64,000 bases of DNA from Marmoricola sp. (GTDB lineage: Bacteria > Actinomycetota > Actinomycetes > Propionibacteriales > Nocardioidaceae). Made by a program: the position numbers and the translations under genes. Numbering within the stretch: the stretch's first letter is position 1; each line of letters starts with the position of its first letter. Below, piece after piece: positions 16,339 through 27,500 of this stretch. The stretch covers positions 29,093 through 93,092 of the forward strand of contig JAOPYC010000101.1 of NCBI GenBank assembly GCA_025964795.1, in the 5' to 3' direction. The notes below the pieces were generated by a model, which was not told the DNA's origin, made no database searches, and saw only the letters and a list, made by a program, of their open reading frames with translations.

Positions 16339-18582
16339 ATGGCCACCACCCCCACGGCGATGGAGTACGACCCCTTCAGCCCGGACTTCCAGAGCAACGA
16401 CCCGTTCGCCGTCTACCGCTGGATGCGGGACGAGGCGCCGGTCTACTACAGCGAGAAGTGGAACTGGTGGGCCCTCTCCCGCTTCGACGACGTTCGCGCG
16501 GCGGCCCTGGACCCGGACACGTTCCGCAGCTTCGAGGGCATCGACATCGACGACACGGCCAAGGACCAGAGCGGACCGGGGTTCCTGCCCGACATCGACA
16601 ACCCCCGTCACGACCAGGTCCGCGCCGTGGTGCAGCCGTTCTTCCTGCCTCGTCGCATCGCCACCCAGGAGGACAGCATCCGGGCGACCGTTCGCCAGCT
16701 GATCGGCCGGTGGCGGGAACGGGGTTCGGTCGACCTGGCGGAGGAGCTGTCCTGGCCGATGCCCAACGCGGTGTTCTTCGACCTGCTGGGACTGCCCACG
16801 GCCGCGGAGTCCGCGGCGGACCGCGTCCAGCTCGAGCAGTGGGTGCACGAGCTGAAGGACCGGGCGCCGAACGACCCGCACCTGACCCCGAAGGCCAAGG
16901 CCGCCACCCGCGGCATCCAGGCCTACTTCGTCGAGCTGCTCGAGGAGCGCCGTCGCCACCCCCGCAACGACCTCGTGACCGGCCTGGTCACCAGCGACAT
17001 CGACGGCACCCCCTTCGCCGATGCCGACCTCACGCCCGCCTCGGAGATCCTGGGCCTGATGATGGTGCTGTTCCTGGGTGGGGTGGAGACCACCGCCGGG
17101 CTCACCTCCACCGTCTTCAAGCTGCTCGCCGAGAACCCCGACCAGCGCGCCCTGCTCCTCGCGGACCCCTCGCTGATCCCGTCCGCGGTCGAGGAGACCG
17201 TCCGGATGGCGACCCCGCTCCAACTGTCCGGCCGGACCACCTCGCGTGAGGTCACGCTGCACGGGGTCACGATCCCGAAGGGTGGCCGGGTCGTGCTCGT
17301 CTACGGCGCCGCGAACCGCGACGAGCGGAAGTTCGCCGACCCGGACCGCTTCGACGTACGCCGGGAGCGGCTGCGCCACCTGGGCTTCTCCGAGGGGATG
17401 CACGGCTGTCTCGGGGCTCCCCTGGCCCGGTTGGAGGTCAAGGTCGCCCTGGAGGAGGCGCTGCCCCTGCTCGGCGACTACGAGCTCGCCGCTCCTGCCG
17501 TGCGCTACCGCTCCACCCCCAACATGTACGTGTGGTCCAGCCTGCCGCTGTCCTTCACGCCTTCCGGGACCCCGGTCGACGCACCCCCCGAGACAGGGGT
17601 CCTCTCCGAGCGCGCCACCGACCTCACCGTGCAGGCCCGCGAGCTCGAGGCCGAGGTGACGGTGGAGGGCAAGGACCTGACCGCCGACGGGGTCGTCACG
17701 CTCCGGTTGCGCGAGAGGTCGGGTCGCGCCCTGCCACCGTGGGCACCGGGAGCGCACGTCGACCTGGTGCTCGACGGCGCCCCCACCCGCCAGTACTCGC
17801 TGTGCGGTGACCCCACGGACCGGCGCGAGTACCGGATCGGCGTGCTCCGCGACCCCGACGGCAGTGGTGGGTCGCTCTACGTGCACGACACCCTCGCCGT
17901 GGGGCAGGACGTCAGGATCCGAGGGCCACGCAACCACTTCCGGTTCCTCGACTCCCCCCGCTACCTCTTCATCGCCGGCGGCATCGGGATCACTCCCCTG
18001 CTTCCCATGATCGCCGCGGCCGAGGCGGCCGGGCACGACTGGGAGCTCGTCTACGGGGGCCGCCGACGCGAGTCGATGGGGTTCCTCGACGAGCTCGCGG
18101 CGTACGGCGACAAGGTCCGCGCCTGGCCCCAGGACGAGAACGGCTTTCTCCCGCTCGCCGACCTCCTCGGCCAGCCCCGGGCCGACACCCTGGTCTACTG
18201 CTGCGGCCCGGAGCCGCTCCTGGACGCCGTCGAGCAGGCCTGCCAGGCCTGGCCCCACGGCAGTCTGCACCTCGAGCGGTTCACCCCCAGGACCCTCACC
18301 GAGCCCGTCCGCTCCGACTCCTTCGAGGTCGTCCTGGCGCGCAGCGACCTGAAGCTCGTCGTCCCACCGGAGCGGTCCATCCTCGACGTGGTCGAGGAGG
18401 CCGGCGTCGGGGTGCTGTCGTCCTGCGCGGAGGGCACCTGCGGAACCTGCGAGACAGCGGTGCTCGAAGGTGTGCCGGACCACCGCGACTCCGTCCTGGA
18501 CGAGGACGCGCAGAAGGCGGGCGACTGCATGATGATCTGCATCTCCCGCTCCTGCACCGACCGTCTGGTGCTCGATCTCTGA
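16339..18582 (+). CDS. Self-sufficient cytochrome P450 fused to FMN reductase and 2Fe-2S ferredoxin
   Basis: A 747-aa fusion of the CYP116B architecture. The P450 domain (about 1-400) has the E286-x-x-R289 pair and heme ligand C357 in MHGCLGAPLA. The phthalate-dioxygenase-reductase-like part follows: flavin motif RQYS at 484-487 and NAD motif AGGIGITP at about 550. The C-terminal plant-type ferredoxin binds its cluster with C696, C701, C704 and C734 (spacing x4, x2, x29). Electrons pass NAD(P)H to FMN to 2Fe-2S to heme in one chain, giving hydroxylation or demethylation. The gene is alone in its transcription unit, behind two LacI-type operators. Confidence 0.9.
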   Translation: MATTPTAMEYDPFSPDFQSNDPFAVYRWMRDEAPVYYSEKWNWWALSRFDDVRAAALDPDTFRSFEGIDIDDTAKDQSGPGFLPDIDNPRHDQVRAVVQPFFLPRRIATQEDSIRATVRQLIGRWRERGSVDLAEELSWPMPNAVFFDLLGLPTAAESAADRVQLEQWVHELKDRAPNDPHLTPKAKAATRGIQAYFVELLEERRRHPRNDLVTGLVTSDIDGTPFADADLTPASEILGLMMVLFLGGVETTAGLTSTVFKLLAENPDQRALLLADPSLIPSAVEETVRMATPLQLSGRTTSREVTLHGVTIPKGGRVVLVYGAANRDERKFADPDRFDVRRERLRHLGFSEGMHGCLGAPLARLEVKVALEEALPLLGDYELAAPAVRYRSTPNMYVWSSLPLSFTPSGTPVDAPPETGVLSERATDLTVQARELEAEVTVEGKDLTADGVVTLRLRERSGRALPPWAPGAHVDLVLDGAPTRQYSLCGDPTDRREYRIGVLRDPDGSGGSLYVHDTLAVGQDVRIRGPRNHFRFLDSPRYLFIAGGIGITPLLPMIAAAEAAGHDWELVYGGRRRESMGFLDELAAYGDKVRAWPQDENGFLPLADLLGQPRADTLVYCCGPEPLLDAVEQACQAWPHGSLHLERFTPRTLTEPVRSDSFEVVLARSDLKLVVPPERSILDVVEEAGVGVLSSCAEGTCGTCETAVLEGVPDHRDSVLDEDAQKAGDCMMICISRSCTDRLVLDL

Positions 18583-18699
18583 GGTGTCCGAAAAGTGCTC
18601 TTGCCACCCGGCGCGAGGAGCGGAAAGGTATCTGGGAGGTGGCGAGACTCGTCTTGGGCTCTGAAAGAGACCGGTGCCGGGGAGGCTCCGTGAGCGCAC

Positions 18700-21183
18700 A
18701 TGACCGATCTACCGCTGGTGCTGGCCGGTCCGATCCTGCGACGCGTCGACGCGAAGCGGGTGTGCGTGTGGATGGCCCTGAGCAAGCCCGGGGACGTGGC
18801 GGTCACGGTGTTCTCGGGCCGGGCCACGTCGACCGGCGCCGGCACCGCCGACAAGCCGAGCATCGGTACCCAGAGCCGCGCCACCCGCCCGTTCGGCGCC
18901 CACCTGCACGCGGTCACGGTCGACGTCGAGTGCGCCGGGCTGGCACCGCTGACGCGGCACTCCTACGACGTCGTGGTCACCGCCGCCGGGCCGACGCAGG
19001 GGCTGAAGTCCCTCGGCCTGCTGAAGGACGGCACCGGCACCCCGAAGCCACTGGCCCTCGGCTACGGCCCCGACCTGCTGCCGGGCTTCGTCACCCCGGC
19101 CTCCGCGATCGAGGACCTGCGCCTCGCGCACACGTCCTGCCGCAAGTCCAACGGCCCTGGCCCGGACGCGCTGGCCTGGCTGGACGACCGGGTCCAGGAC
19201 GGCCTCTCCGACCTCGCCAAGGCGCCGCAACAGCTGTTCCTCACCGGTGACCAGATCTACGCCGACGACGTCGGCGGGGTGCTGCTCCCGCTGCTCTCGT
19301 CCCTGGCCCAGGACATCATCGGCACCGAGCAGCTGCCGGTCGGCGGGGCGAACCTCCCGGCGACGTACGAGCGCTTCCCCGCGCTGCGGCGGCAGGCCGT
19401 CGTCCGCAAGCTCGGGCGGCTGACCACCACGGACGGGCACAACCACCTGCTGACCTACGGCGAGTTCGTGGCGATGTACTGCGCCGCCTTCAGCCCCACA
19501 GTCTGGCAGGGCCGCACCCTGACGGCGCCGGCGGACCTGTTCGTCCCGCCACCCGCCGACGCGGGGCTGACCTTCGCCACCGCCTGGGAGGACGCGTACG
19601 ACGGCAGCACCACCGAGTGGAGGTCGCGCAAGGACCAGGCCGGTCGCTGCCACCTCGACGACACCACCGACGAGGCCAGGCTCGTGGAGACCTGGCGGGA
19701 CGCGGTGCCGAAGGTGGCCCGGGCCCTGGCCAACGTGCCGACCTACATGATCCTCGACGACCACGAGATCACCGACGACTGGAACATCTCCGACCGCTGG
19801 CGCGGCCGCGTCGTCAGTGCCCCGTTCGGCCGGTCCATCCTGCGCAACGGCCTGATGGCCTACCTCGTGTTCCAGGGCTGGGGCAACGACCCGCTGAAGT
19901 TCCTGCACAACTCCGTGGTCGACGCCAACGGCAACCCGGTCGTCGTGCCGGAGGCCGAGCGCGACCCCAACGACAAGGTGCTCGACGTCATCGGCGAGGT
20001 CGCCGCCGGAGTCGCGGCACCGACGTCCGCGAACCTCGACAAGCTCGACGTCCTGCTCGGTCTCGACAAGCCGATCAGCGTGCCGAAGGTGCAGTTCAGC
20101 TATGAGGTGCCCGGCCCGAAGTTCACGGTGCGCGTCCTCGACACCCGCACCCGCCGCACCTACAAGGCCACCGGCAACACACCCCCGCGCCTCCTCGGCA
20201 GCAGCCTGGACGCCCAGGTGCCCAAGGGCCCGTTCACCGACGGGCGCGAGCTGCTGGTCGTCATCTCCGCCGTACCCGTGCTCTTTCCACAGATCTTCGA
20301 GTCCGTGCTGCAGCCGGTCGCGGCGCTCGCGTTCGACCTGAAGACCCACCTGGCCGGGCGCGAGGACGACACCGTGCCCGGCAACGTCACCGGGCTGGTC
20401 GGCACCGAGCAGCGCGACGTCGAGGGCTGGCGCAGCGACGAGGAGCACCACGAGGCCGTCCTCGCCCGGCTCGGCACCTACCGCCGGGTGGTGGTGCTGT
20501 CGGGAGACGTGCACTTCGCGAGCACGCTGCAGATGGACTACTGGGGCAAGGACGACGACGTCCTCGACTCGCGCATCGTGCAGTGCACCTCGTCGGCCGC
20601 GCGCAACCAGCCCGACGAGGGCATGCGTGGACTGCTCCGCACCCTGCGCATCGGGCAGCAGCTCCTGCGCGGCGTCCCGTGCGAGCGGCTCGGGTGGACC
20701 GCCGAGAACGGCGTGGTGCTCCCCGCGGGCGCCTCGATCCGGCCCGGCCGGCGAGCGCGCCTGCGCCGCAAGCCCACCGTGCTCCCTGCCAACGGCTGGC
20801 CCGCCGGCACCACGGTGAACAAGCCGCCCGACTGGCGCTGGCGCGTCGAGGTGGTCCGCGACGACCGCGCGAAGACGGCGCTGCCCGCCGGAGCTCCCGA
20901 CATCCCGCTCGTCACCTGGAACGCGGGCGACAAGGTCGCGTCGTACGCCGTCATCGCGGGCCAGCACCAGCAGGTCACGCTGGCGCCGAAGGACCCGGTG
21001 CGGCTGATGGTGTTCCGCAACAACCTGGGGCTGGTGTCCTTCGCGACCGACGGCAGCGACTTCCGGGTCTCGCACACGCTGCTCTCCAGCGCCGACGACC
21101 AGACCGGTGACGAGTTCACGCAGCACACCGCCCGGTTCGCGCCCTCGCCGGCGCCGGTCGCACCGGTCCTCAGGAGCGTCTGA
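18700..21183 (+). CDS. PhoD-like metallophosphatase, 827 aa
   Basis: A calcineurin-like metallophosphatase of the PhoD type. Metal and active-site motifs are in order: GDQIYADD (D184), DDHEITDDW (D353-E356) and GDVHFAS (D603, H605). It has no Tat or Sec signal, unlike secreted PhoD phosphodiesterases, and is longer than the usual 500-560 aa, so it is probably cytoplasmic. It begins a five-gene run and its stop overlaps the next start (TGATG). The ATG at 18700 has only a weak ribosome-binding site. The substrate is unknown; PhoD enzymes cleave phosphodiesters, including teichoic acid and nucleic acids. Confidence 0.8.
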   Translation: MTDLPLVLAGPILRRVDAKRVCVWMALSKPGDVAVTVFSGRATSTGAGTADKPSIGTQSRATRPFGAHLHAVTVDVECAGLAPLTRHSYDVVVTAAGPTQGLKSLGLLKDGTGTPKPLALGYGPDLLPGFVTPASAIEDLRLAHTSCRKSNGPGPDALAWLDDRVQDGLSDLAKAPQQLFLTGDQIYADDVGGVLLPLLSSLAQDIIGTEQLPVGGANLPATYERFPALRRQAVVRKLGRLTTTDGHNHLLTYGEFVAMYCAAFSPTVWQGRTLTAPADLFVPPPADAGLTFATAWEDAYDGSTTEWRSRKDQAGRCHLDDTTDEARLVETWRDAVPKVARALANVPTYMILDDHEITDDWNISDRWRGRVVSAPFGRSILRNGLMAYLVFQGWGNDPLKFLHNSVVDANGNPVVVPEAERDPNDKVLDVIGEVAAGVAAPTSANLDKLDVLLGLDKPISVPKVQFSYEVPGPKFTVRVLDTRTRRTYKATGNTPPRLLGSSLDAQVPKGPFTDGRELLVVISAVPVLFPQIFESVLQPVAALAFDLKTHLAGREDDTVPGNVTGLVGTEQRDVEGWRSDEEHHEAVLARLGTYRRVVVLSGDVHFASTLQMDYWGKDDDVLDSRIVQCTSSAARNQPDEGMRGLLRTLRIGQQLLRGVPCERLGWTAENGVVLPAGASIRPGRRARLRRKPTVLPANGWPAGTTVNKPPDWRWRVEVVRDDRAKTALPAGAPDIPLVTWNAGDKVASYAVIAGQHQQVTLAPKDPVRLMVFRNNLGLVSFATDGSDFRVSHTLLSSADDQTGDEFTQHTARFAPSPAPVAPVLRSV

Positions 21184-24100
21184 TGCCCGAGGAAGAGAAG
21201 AAGAAGAAGAACGTCTTCCAGAAGATCGCGGGGTTCTTCAAGGACGTCGTGGACTGGGTGGAGGAGACCTTCAGCGACCCGGCGATCGCCACGGAGGTCC
21301 GCGAGGACCTCGGGATGAACACCGACAACCCGGCGACGCCGAAGGCGACCGACCCGGCCGTCCGGCAGAAGATCGACGACTTCCTCGGCAAGGAGGACGT
21401 CGACAAGGCGGCCCTGCTGGCCACCGTGGCCGAGATCAAGGCGCTGGCCGACACGATCATGACCTTCGCGGACGCGGTGAAGGCCGACGGGGTGAGCGCG
21501 GCGGACGTCTTCTGGCTGATCCTCAAGGTGTGGGGCGCCGACTCGTTGCGGTTGCGCAACCCCAGCGCCTACGCCGTGTGCGTGCTCGCCGGGGTGATCC
21601 TCGAGGACGACGAGCTGCTGCCCCAGCTGGACCCGGCGCCGGTGACCCGGCTGCTCAAGGGCGAGACGACCGGCGCCGACGCCGACGCGCTGGTGGACCG
21701 CCTCTCCGCCGCGAGCGGCGCCCTCGTGGTGGTCCTGGACCAGATGGTCACCTCGATCGGCGGCTCCATCGACGCGATGTACGGCTGGGACCCCGAGCCC
21801 GGCTCCGACGTCGACGCCTCGGTCGCCGCCTCGCGCGCGTTGACGGTGAAGTTCCGCATCGGCGGACCCGTCGACCCGGTCCTCACCCTGATCCCGGTCA
21901 CGTCCGGTGACGGCGGGCCGGGACTGCTGGTCAGCATCGGGGCGCACCTGCTGATCGAGCACGACACGGGGGACACGGTCTACACGACCGACATCGGCGC
22001 CAACGGCGCGTTCAGCCTCTTCTTCCGCTTCTCCACCCACGATCCCGGCTTCCGCGTGCTCGGTCCCGGGGTCCCGTCCCTCGGCATCTCGGTCGCGCCC
22101 AAGGTCGAGGAGGGCAACCCGTCGCTCGTGCTGGGGACCACCGACGGGACCCGGCTCGAGGTCGGCGCCTTCTCCTTCGGGGTCGAGCTGGGCGCCGACC
22201 ACGCCGGCTTCCGGACCAACCTGCACAAGGGCAAGCTGGTCATCTCCCTCGGTGACGGCGACGGGTTCCTCTCGAAGCTGCCGGGCGGCAAGGTCGAGGT
22301 GCCGTTCGAGCTCGGGCTGATCGCCGACACCGCCCACGGCGTCCGCTTCGACGGTGGCACCGGGCTGAAGGTCGACCTGCCGGTCGCGGCGTCGCTGTTC
22401 GGGGTCTTCACCGTGCAGTTCATCGCCCTCGAGCTGAAGCTGGCCGGCGACCCCTCCCTGGAGATCCGAGGGGGCTTCTCACTGGGGCTGGGCCCGTTCC
22501 AGGCCTCGATCGACCAGCTCGGCACGGCGCTCGACCTCGCCGCCGTCGCCAAGGGCGTCGACGACATCAGCGACCTCGTGACCTTCCTGCCCCCCAAGGG
22601 GATCGGCCTGGCCCTCGACATCGGGCCCGTCAAGGGGGGTGGCTACCTCTTCATCGATGCCGAGAAGGGCGAGTACGCCGGCGCGCTGGAGCTGAAGATC
22701 TTCGCCTTCAGCATCAAGGCCATCGCCCTGGTCACCACCAAGCGCCCCGACGGCTCGGAGGGCTGGTCGCTGCTGATCTTCGTCTTCGGGCAGTTCAAGG
22801 TGCACATCGCGTTCGGCATCTTCTGGACCGGCCTGGGCGGGATGATCGGGCTGCACCACCGGGCCGACCTCGACGCGCTCACAGCGGGCATGAAGACCGG
22901 TGCCTTGGACGACGTGCTCTTCCCCGACGACCCGGTGGCGAACGCGGCCCGGATCATCAACCGCTACAAGCAGCTCTTCCCGGTCGAGCCCGACAGCCTG
23001 CTGCTCGGGCCGATGCTGGAGCTGTCCTTCTCGGAGCCGCCGATCGTCTTCGTCCGGCTCGGTCTGATCTTCGAGATCCGCAACGCCCTCGGGGGTGACA
23101 AGCCCGCCGAGCTGACCAAGGTGATCCTGCTGGGCCAGCTGCTCGTGCAGCTCCCGCCCAAGGACCTGGGTGTCCCGGCGATCGTCAAGCTGCTGGTCGA
23201 CGTGGTCGGGTTCTACGACGCGGTCGAGAAGTTCCTGATGATCCGCGCGCGGCTGCGCGACTCGTTCGTCGGCATCGAGGGGTTCGCCAAGCTCGACCTC
23301 ACCGGGGAGCTGCTGCTGGCCATGCGCTTCGGCGACGACCCGTCCTTCGTGCTGTCCGCCGGCGGTTTCCACCCGGCGTTCAAGGACGTGCCTCCCGGCG
23401 TACCCCTCCAGCTGGACCGGCTCGCCGTCTCGTTCGGCATCGGCCCGATCAAGCTGCGCAACGAGAACTACTTCGCGATCACCAGCAACAGCGTGCAGAC
23501 CGGCTGCAAGATGATGCTCTCGGCCGACATCGACGTGGCGGCCATCGAGGGTCACCTCTCCTTCGACGCGCTGCTCTACCTCTCCCCGAAGTTCCACTTC
23601 CTGGTGGGGCTCGACTTCCAGGTGAAGCTCTCGGCGTTCGGCGAGGACTTCGCCTCGGTCACGGTGAAGCTGTCCCTGGAGGGACCGGGCGAGTGGCACG
23701 CCATCGGCACCTTCAGCTTCTCCCTGCTCTTCTGGGACGTCGACATCGGCTTCGACGAGAGCTGGGGGCACGCCCCCGCGGTCGAGGCCCCGACCACCAG
23801 CGCGATCGAGATGGTCGAGCGGGAGCTGGGCGACCCCGCCCGCCTGCTGCCCGGGCCACCCGTGGGCGGCAGCTCGCTGGTCACGCTGGCGGACCCTCCC
23901 AAGGGCCTCGCACTCGCGCACCCGCTGGGACTGGTCACGATCGCGCAGAAGGCCGTGCCCTTCGACGTGCAGATCGACCGCATCGGCACGAAGCGGCTCA
24001 CCGAGGGCACCCCGAAGTTCACCATCGACGACGTGCTCGTCGGCGGTGTCAGCACCTCGGGTCGGGAGATGGTCACCGACCACTTCGCGCGCGGCCAGTT

Positions 24101-24554
24101 CATGGCGCTCACCGAGCAGCAGAAGCTCGAGGGCCGGTCCTTCGAGACCTTCACCAGCGGGGTGCAGATCGGCACCACCGACTACACCGTTCCCACGGCC
24201 GGGACCGCGGTGAAGGCGGACTACGAGGTCGAGATCCTGGAGCCCGAGCCCGTGTTGAACCTGCACTGGAAGGTCGTCTCCCGGTTCACCGAGGTGCTCG
24301 ACTCCGGAACAGCCGTCACCCTCTCGGCGTACGGCGCGGCCGCGGGCTCGGCGAGGGCGACCTCCGCCGCGCTGCACGCCGAGGCGACCGGCCGGGCCAC
24401 CGTCCGGCAGGCGCCGATGGCCGTCGTCGACCCGGGGAGCCTGCTCGAGCAGGTGACGGTGATCAACGGTCCCGCCTCGTCCGAGGCCATCGCCTCGCAG
24501 GCCGCCTCGGTCAGCGGGGGGCTCGTGGTCGAGGCCTACGAGGTGGCGCGATGA
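21183..24554 (+). CDS. Giant beta-rich protein of DUF6603 type, 1123 aa
   Basis: No known function. The N terminus has a lysine cluster (EEEKKKKNVF) and an amphipathic stretch. From about residue 200 to 900 the chain alternates polar and nonpolar residues in long beta-like runs (for example FTVQFIALELKLAG and LGLGPFQASI). The segment GLHHRADLDALTAG with DVLFPDDPVANA recalls DUF6603 proteins; this is from memory, not a search. No signal peptide or membrane helix is evident. It lies between the phosphatase and three more giant proteins with overlapping ends (1 bp and ATGA), so it is co-translated with them. Confidence 0.65.
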   Translation: MPEEEKKKKNVFQKIAGFFKDVVDWVEETFSDPAIATEVREDLGMNTDNPATPKATDPAVRQKIDDFLGKEDVDKAALLATVAEIKALADTIMTFADAVKADGVSAADVFWLILKVWGADSLRLRNPSAYAVCVLAGVILEDDELLPQLDPAPVTRLLKGETTGADADALVDRLSAASGALVVVLDQMVTSIGGSIDAMYGWDPEPGSDVDASVAASRALTVKFRIGGPVDPVLTLIPVTSGDGGPGLLVSIGAHLLIEHDTGDTVYTTDIGANGAFSLFFRFSTHDPGFRVLGPGVPSLGISVAPKVEEGNPSLVLGTTDGTRLEVGAFSFGVELGADHAGFRTNLHKGKLVISLGDGDGFLSKLPGGKVEVPFELGLIADTAHGVRFDGGTGLKVDLPVAASLFGVFTVQFIALELKLAGDPSLEIRGGFSLGLGPFQASIDQLGTALDLAAVAKGVDDISDLVTFLPPKGIGLALDIGPVKGGGYLFIDAEKGEYAGALELKIFAFSIKAIALVTTKRPDGSEGWSLLIFVFGQFKVHIAFGIFWTGLGGMIGLHHRADLDALTAGMKTGALDDVLFPDDPVANAARIINRYKQLFPVEPDSLLLGPMLELSFSEPPIVFVRLGLIFEIRNALGGDKPAELTKVILLGQLLVQLPPKDLGVPAIVKLLVDVVGFYDAVEKFLMIRARLRDSFVGIEGFAKLDLTGELLLAMRFGDDPSFVLSAGGFHPAFKDVPPGVPLQLDRLAVSFGIGPIKLRNENYFAITSNSVQTGCKMMLSADIDVAAIEGHLSFDALLYLSPKFHFLVGLDFQVKLSAFGEDFASVTVKLSLEGPGEWHAIGTFSFSLLFWDVDIGFDESWGHAPAVEAPTTSAIEMVERELGDPARLLPGPPVGGSSLVTLADPPKGLALAHPLGLVTIAQKAVPFDVQIDRIGTKRLTEGTPKFTIDDVLVGGVSTSGREMVTDHFARGQFMALTEQQKLEGRSFETFTSGVQIGTTDYTVPTAGTAVKADYEVEILEPEPVLNLHWKVVSRFTEVLDSGTAVTLSAYGAAAGSARATSAALHAEATGRATVRQAPMAVVDPGSLLEQVTVINGPASSEAIASQAASVSGGLVVEAYEVAR

Positions 24555-27500
24555 CCGACACCGTCTACCGCTTCCTGCCATGGTCCCGACGCGGACTGGC
24601 GGCCGCGATCCCGCCCGGCGCCGACGGTGCGCCGATCCCGGCCCGCGCCACGGTCGACATCCAGGTCGTCGTCGGAGGCGCCGGCACCGTGCCCACGTCG
24701 ACGACGCTGAACGGCCCGGGCGACGTGATCGGCCTGGACCCGACCGTCATTGTCCGCACCATCCCCCGGGCCGGCTCCACCAACGTCGAGCCGAACTACC
24801 TGGCCGCCGTCGACTTCGACCAGCCCGAGCTGCCGTGGCTGTTCACGCCGAGCGGCGTACCGGCGTCGGGCCACCTCAAGCCCTGGCTGGTGCTGATCGT
24901 GGTCCGCGACCGTCCGGGGGTCTCCGTCGACGTACGGCCCGGGACCCCGCTCCCCCAGCTGACCATCGCGGACCACGCGGCCGCCGAGCTCCCCGACCTC
25001 GCGGACTCGTGGGCCTGGGCGCACGTCCAGCTCCTCGACGAGGACTCCGGCCCGACGCCCACGGCGGTGGGGCAGGCGCTGGTCGACCACCCGGACCGCA
25101 ACGTCTCGCGACTGGTCTGTCCGCGGCGGCTCGACCGCGACACCCGCTGGATCGCCTGCCTGGTGCCGGCCCTCGACGCCGGCGTGGTCCGCGGCTTCGG
25201 CGGGACCCCGCCTGCCGGCGACCTGGAGCCGGCCTGGACGACGCCCGGACCGGACTCGATCACGCTCCCGGTCTACTACCACTGGCAGTTCCAGACCGGG
25301 GCCCAGGGCGACTTCGAGTCACTGGCCCGGCGGCTCAAGCCCTACGAGGCGAGCGCCCGCATCGGCCGGGTCAAGATGCACGTCGGGGACGCGTCCCCCT
25401 TCGTCGACCTCCCCCTGGACGACCCCGGCCGCTTCCTCGACATGGACGGCGCCCTCCAGGCGCCGGCGGTGGCCCGGACCAGCGCCACGCCGCCGGTGCC
25501 CGAGCCGTCGCTCGCGGAGGTGCCGGCCGCGCTGGTGACCGGCCTCCAGGACGTCTCCCGGGTCCTGGCCGACGCCGCCGACGGCACGCTCGACGGACAG
25601 GCCGCGGGAGACGGCGACGCCCTCGGGCCGCCGGTCTACGACGGCGCCCACGTGCGGCGTACGACGGTCACCGAGCAGGACGCCACCTGGTTCCGCGAGA
25701 TCAACACCGACCCCCGCGGCCGGGTGGCCGCCGGGCTGGGGGCCGAGGTGATGCGGAAGTTCCAGGAGGACGTGATGGAGGCCGCCTGGCAGCAGGTGGG
25801 CGACGTGCTGACCCTCGAAGCGGCCCTCTCCCGGGCCCGGCTCTCCCTGGAGGCGGTGCTGCGGTTCCGGGACCGACACCTCGTCCCGCTGACGGAGGGG
25901 CGGTTCCTGCAGGTCACGGCCCCCTTGGCCGATCACACCCTGCTCGCGGGCCAGAGCCTTCCGCACGCGATCGACCCCACGTCCTTCCCGACCCGCACCA
26001 CGGACGCCGCCATGCGTCGCTACACCGCGGCGACCGGGCGGGTGCTCTCCGGCGTCGCCCGGCGCTCGGGCGACGGTGCCGGGAGGACCGCCGCCCGCCG
26101 GGCCGGCGAGCAGCTGGTGTCCTCGCTCGCGGCCGGGCGCGCCGACGTCGACGCCACCCGGTTCCCGGTGCTGGCGATCGACGGCCTCACCGGCTCGATG
26201 CCGACCGCCGAGGCGGACGGCCAGGTCAGCCTGGACAGGTTCCGGGTCGCGCTGAGGCTCGACAAGCAGAGCGCGGCCGCCCTGTCGCGCGCCTCCCGCG
26301 ACCTCACCACCTCGCCGGCGGTCCCGGCCGCCGACCTGGTCAGGCTCCGGGGCGACCTGCGCCAGACGGGGATCCTCACCGAGGTGCACGTGCGCACGGC
26401 GAGGGAGGCCTCCGTGGAGCAGCTGAGCACCCGGGAGAGCTCGGTCGAGCCCGGCGCACACCTGGAGCTGACCGACGTGCTCACCGCCTCCTCGACCCAG
26501 GTCCTCGACTCCGTGCTGACCAGCGCGGCCGAACGTCCCGCGGACGCCGGCTTCCTGATCGAGACCGGGCCCACGATGAAGTTCCACTCGCTGGCCCTGC
26601 AGTCCGGCGGGCGGCTCGTCGTCTCGTCGAGACCAGGCACCCCCAACGTCCCGCTCGCGACCCTCGACGTGCGGCTCAGCGGGGACGCCCGGCACATCGG
26701 GGACCTCGTCGGGTCCCTGCCCAACGGGGCCTTCTCGCCGGTGGTGACCAGGCGAGGTGGAGCGGCCGCGCCGCGCGCCCAGCTCGAGCTGGTCCCCGGC
26801 GCCGCCCACGGTGAGGTCGTCCTGCGTCCGCCGGGCGGCGTCGTCGTCGTGGACCCCCCGGCCGGCGCCTCCGTCGGCACGACGGTGACGATGCCGCCGC
26901 TCGTCAAGGACTCCGCCACCATCGCCCGCTACGAGTCGGCCGTGGGCGAGTTGACCCGGCGTACGGCGCTGGCGGTCGACCCGCTGGTGCCGCAGCTGGT
27001 GCCGTTCGCGATCACCGGGGCGGTCGCGGCCACCCAGCACCGGGTCGACCCCCTGGTGGTCCACCCGGCGCGGCTGGACACCATGGTCAGCGTCGCCGGC
27101 CATCCCCTGTCGGCGATCCTGGCCGACCCCTCCCTGGTGGCGGGCTGGCGGCTGCCCCGGCTCTTCGACCGGGTGATGGCCTTCCCTCAGCTCGACCTCC
27201 CGGCGTACTCCTACCTGGCGGCCTACGACCGGACCCGGTTCTGCCCCGGCGTCGACGAGGTCCCGCCGGACTCGATCACCCTGCTGGAGACCAACCCCCG
27301 GTTCATCGCCGGGTTCATGGGGGGCCTCAACCACGAGACCAACAAGGAGCTGCTCTGGCGGAGCTATCCGACCGACGGGCGGGGCACTCCGTGGCGGAAG
27401 TTCTGGAGACGCACCGACGACCGGCCCGACATCTTCGACATCCACACGTGGGGGAACCACGGCGGCCACGACGAGCTCGCCTGGCAGACCTCCGACCCCC

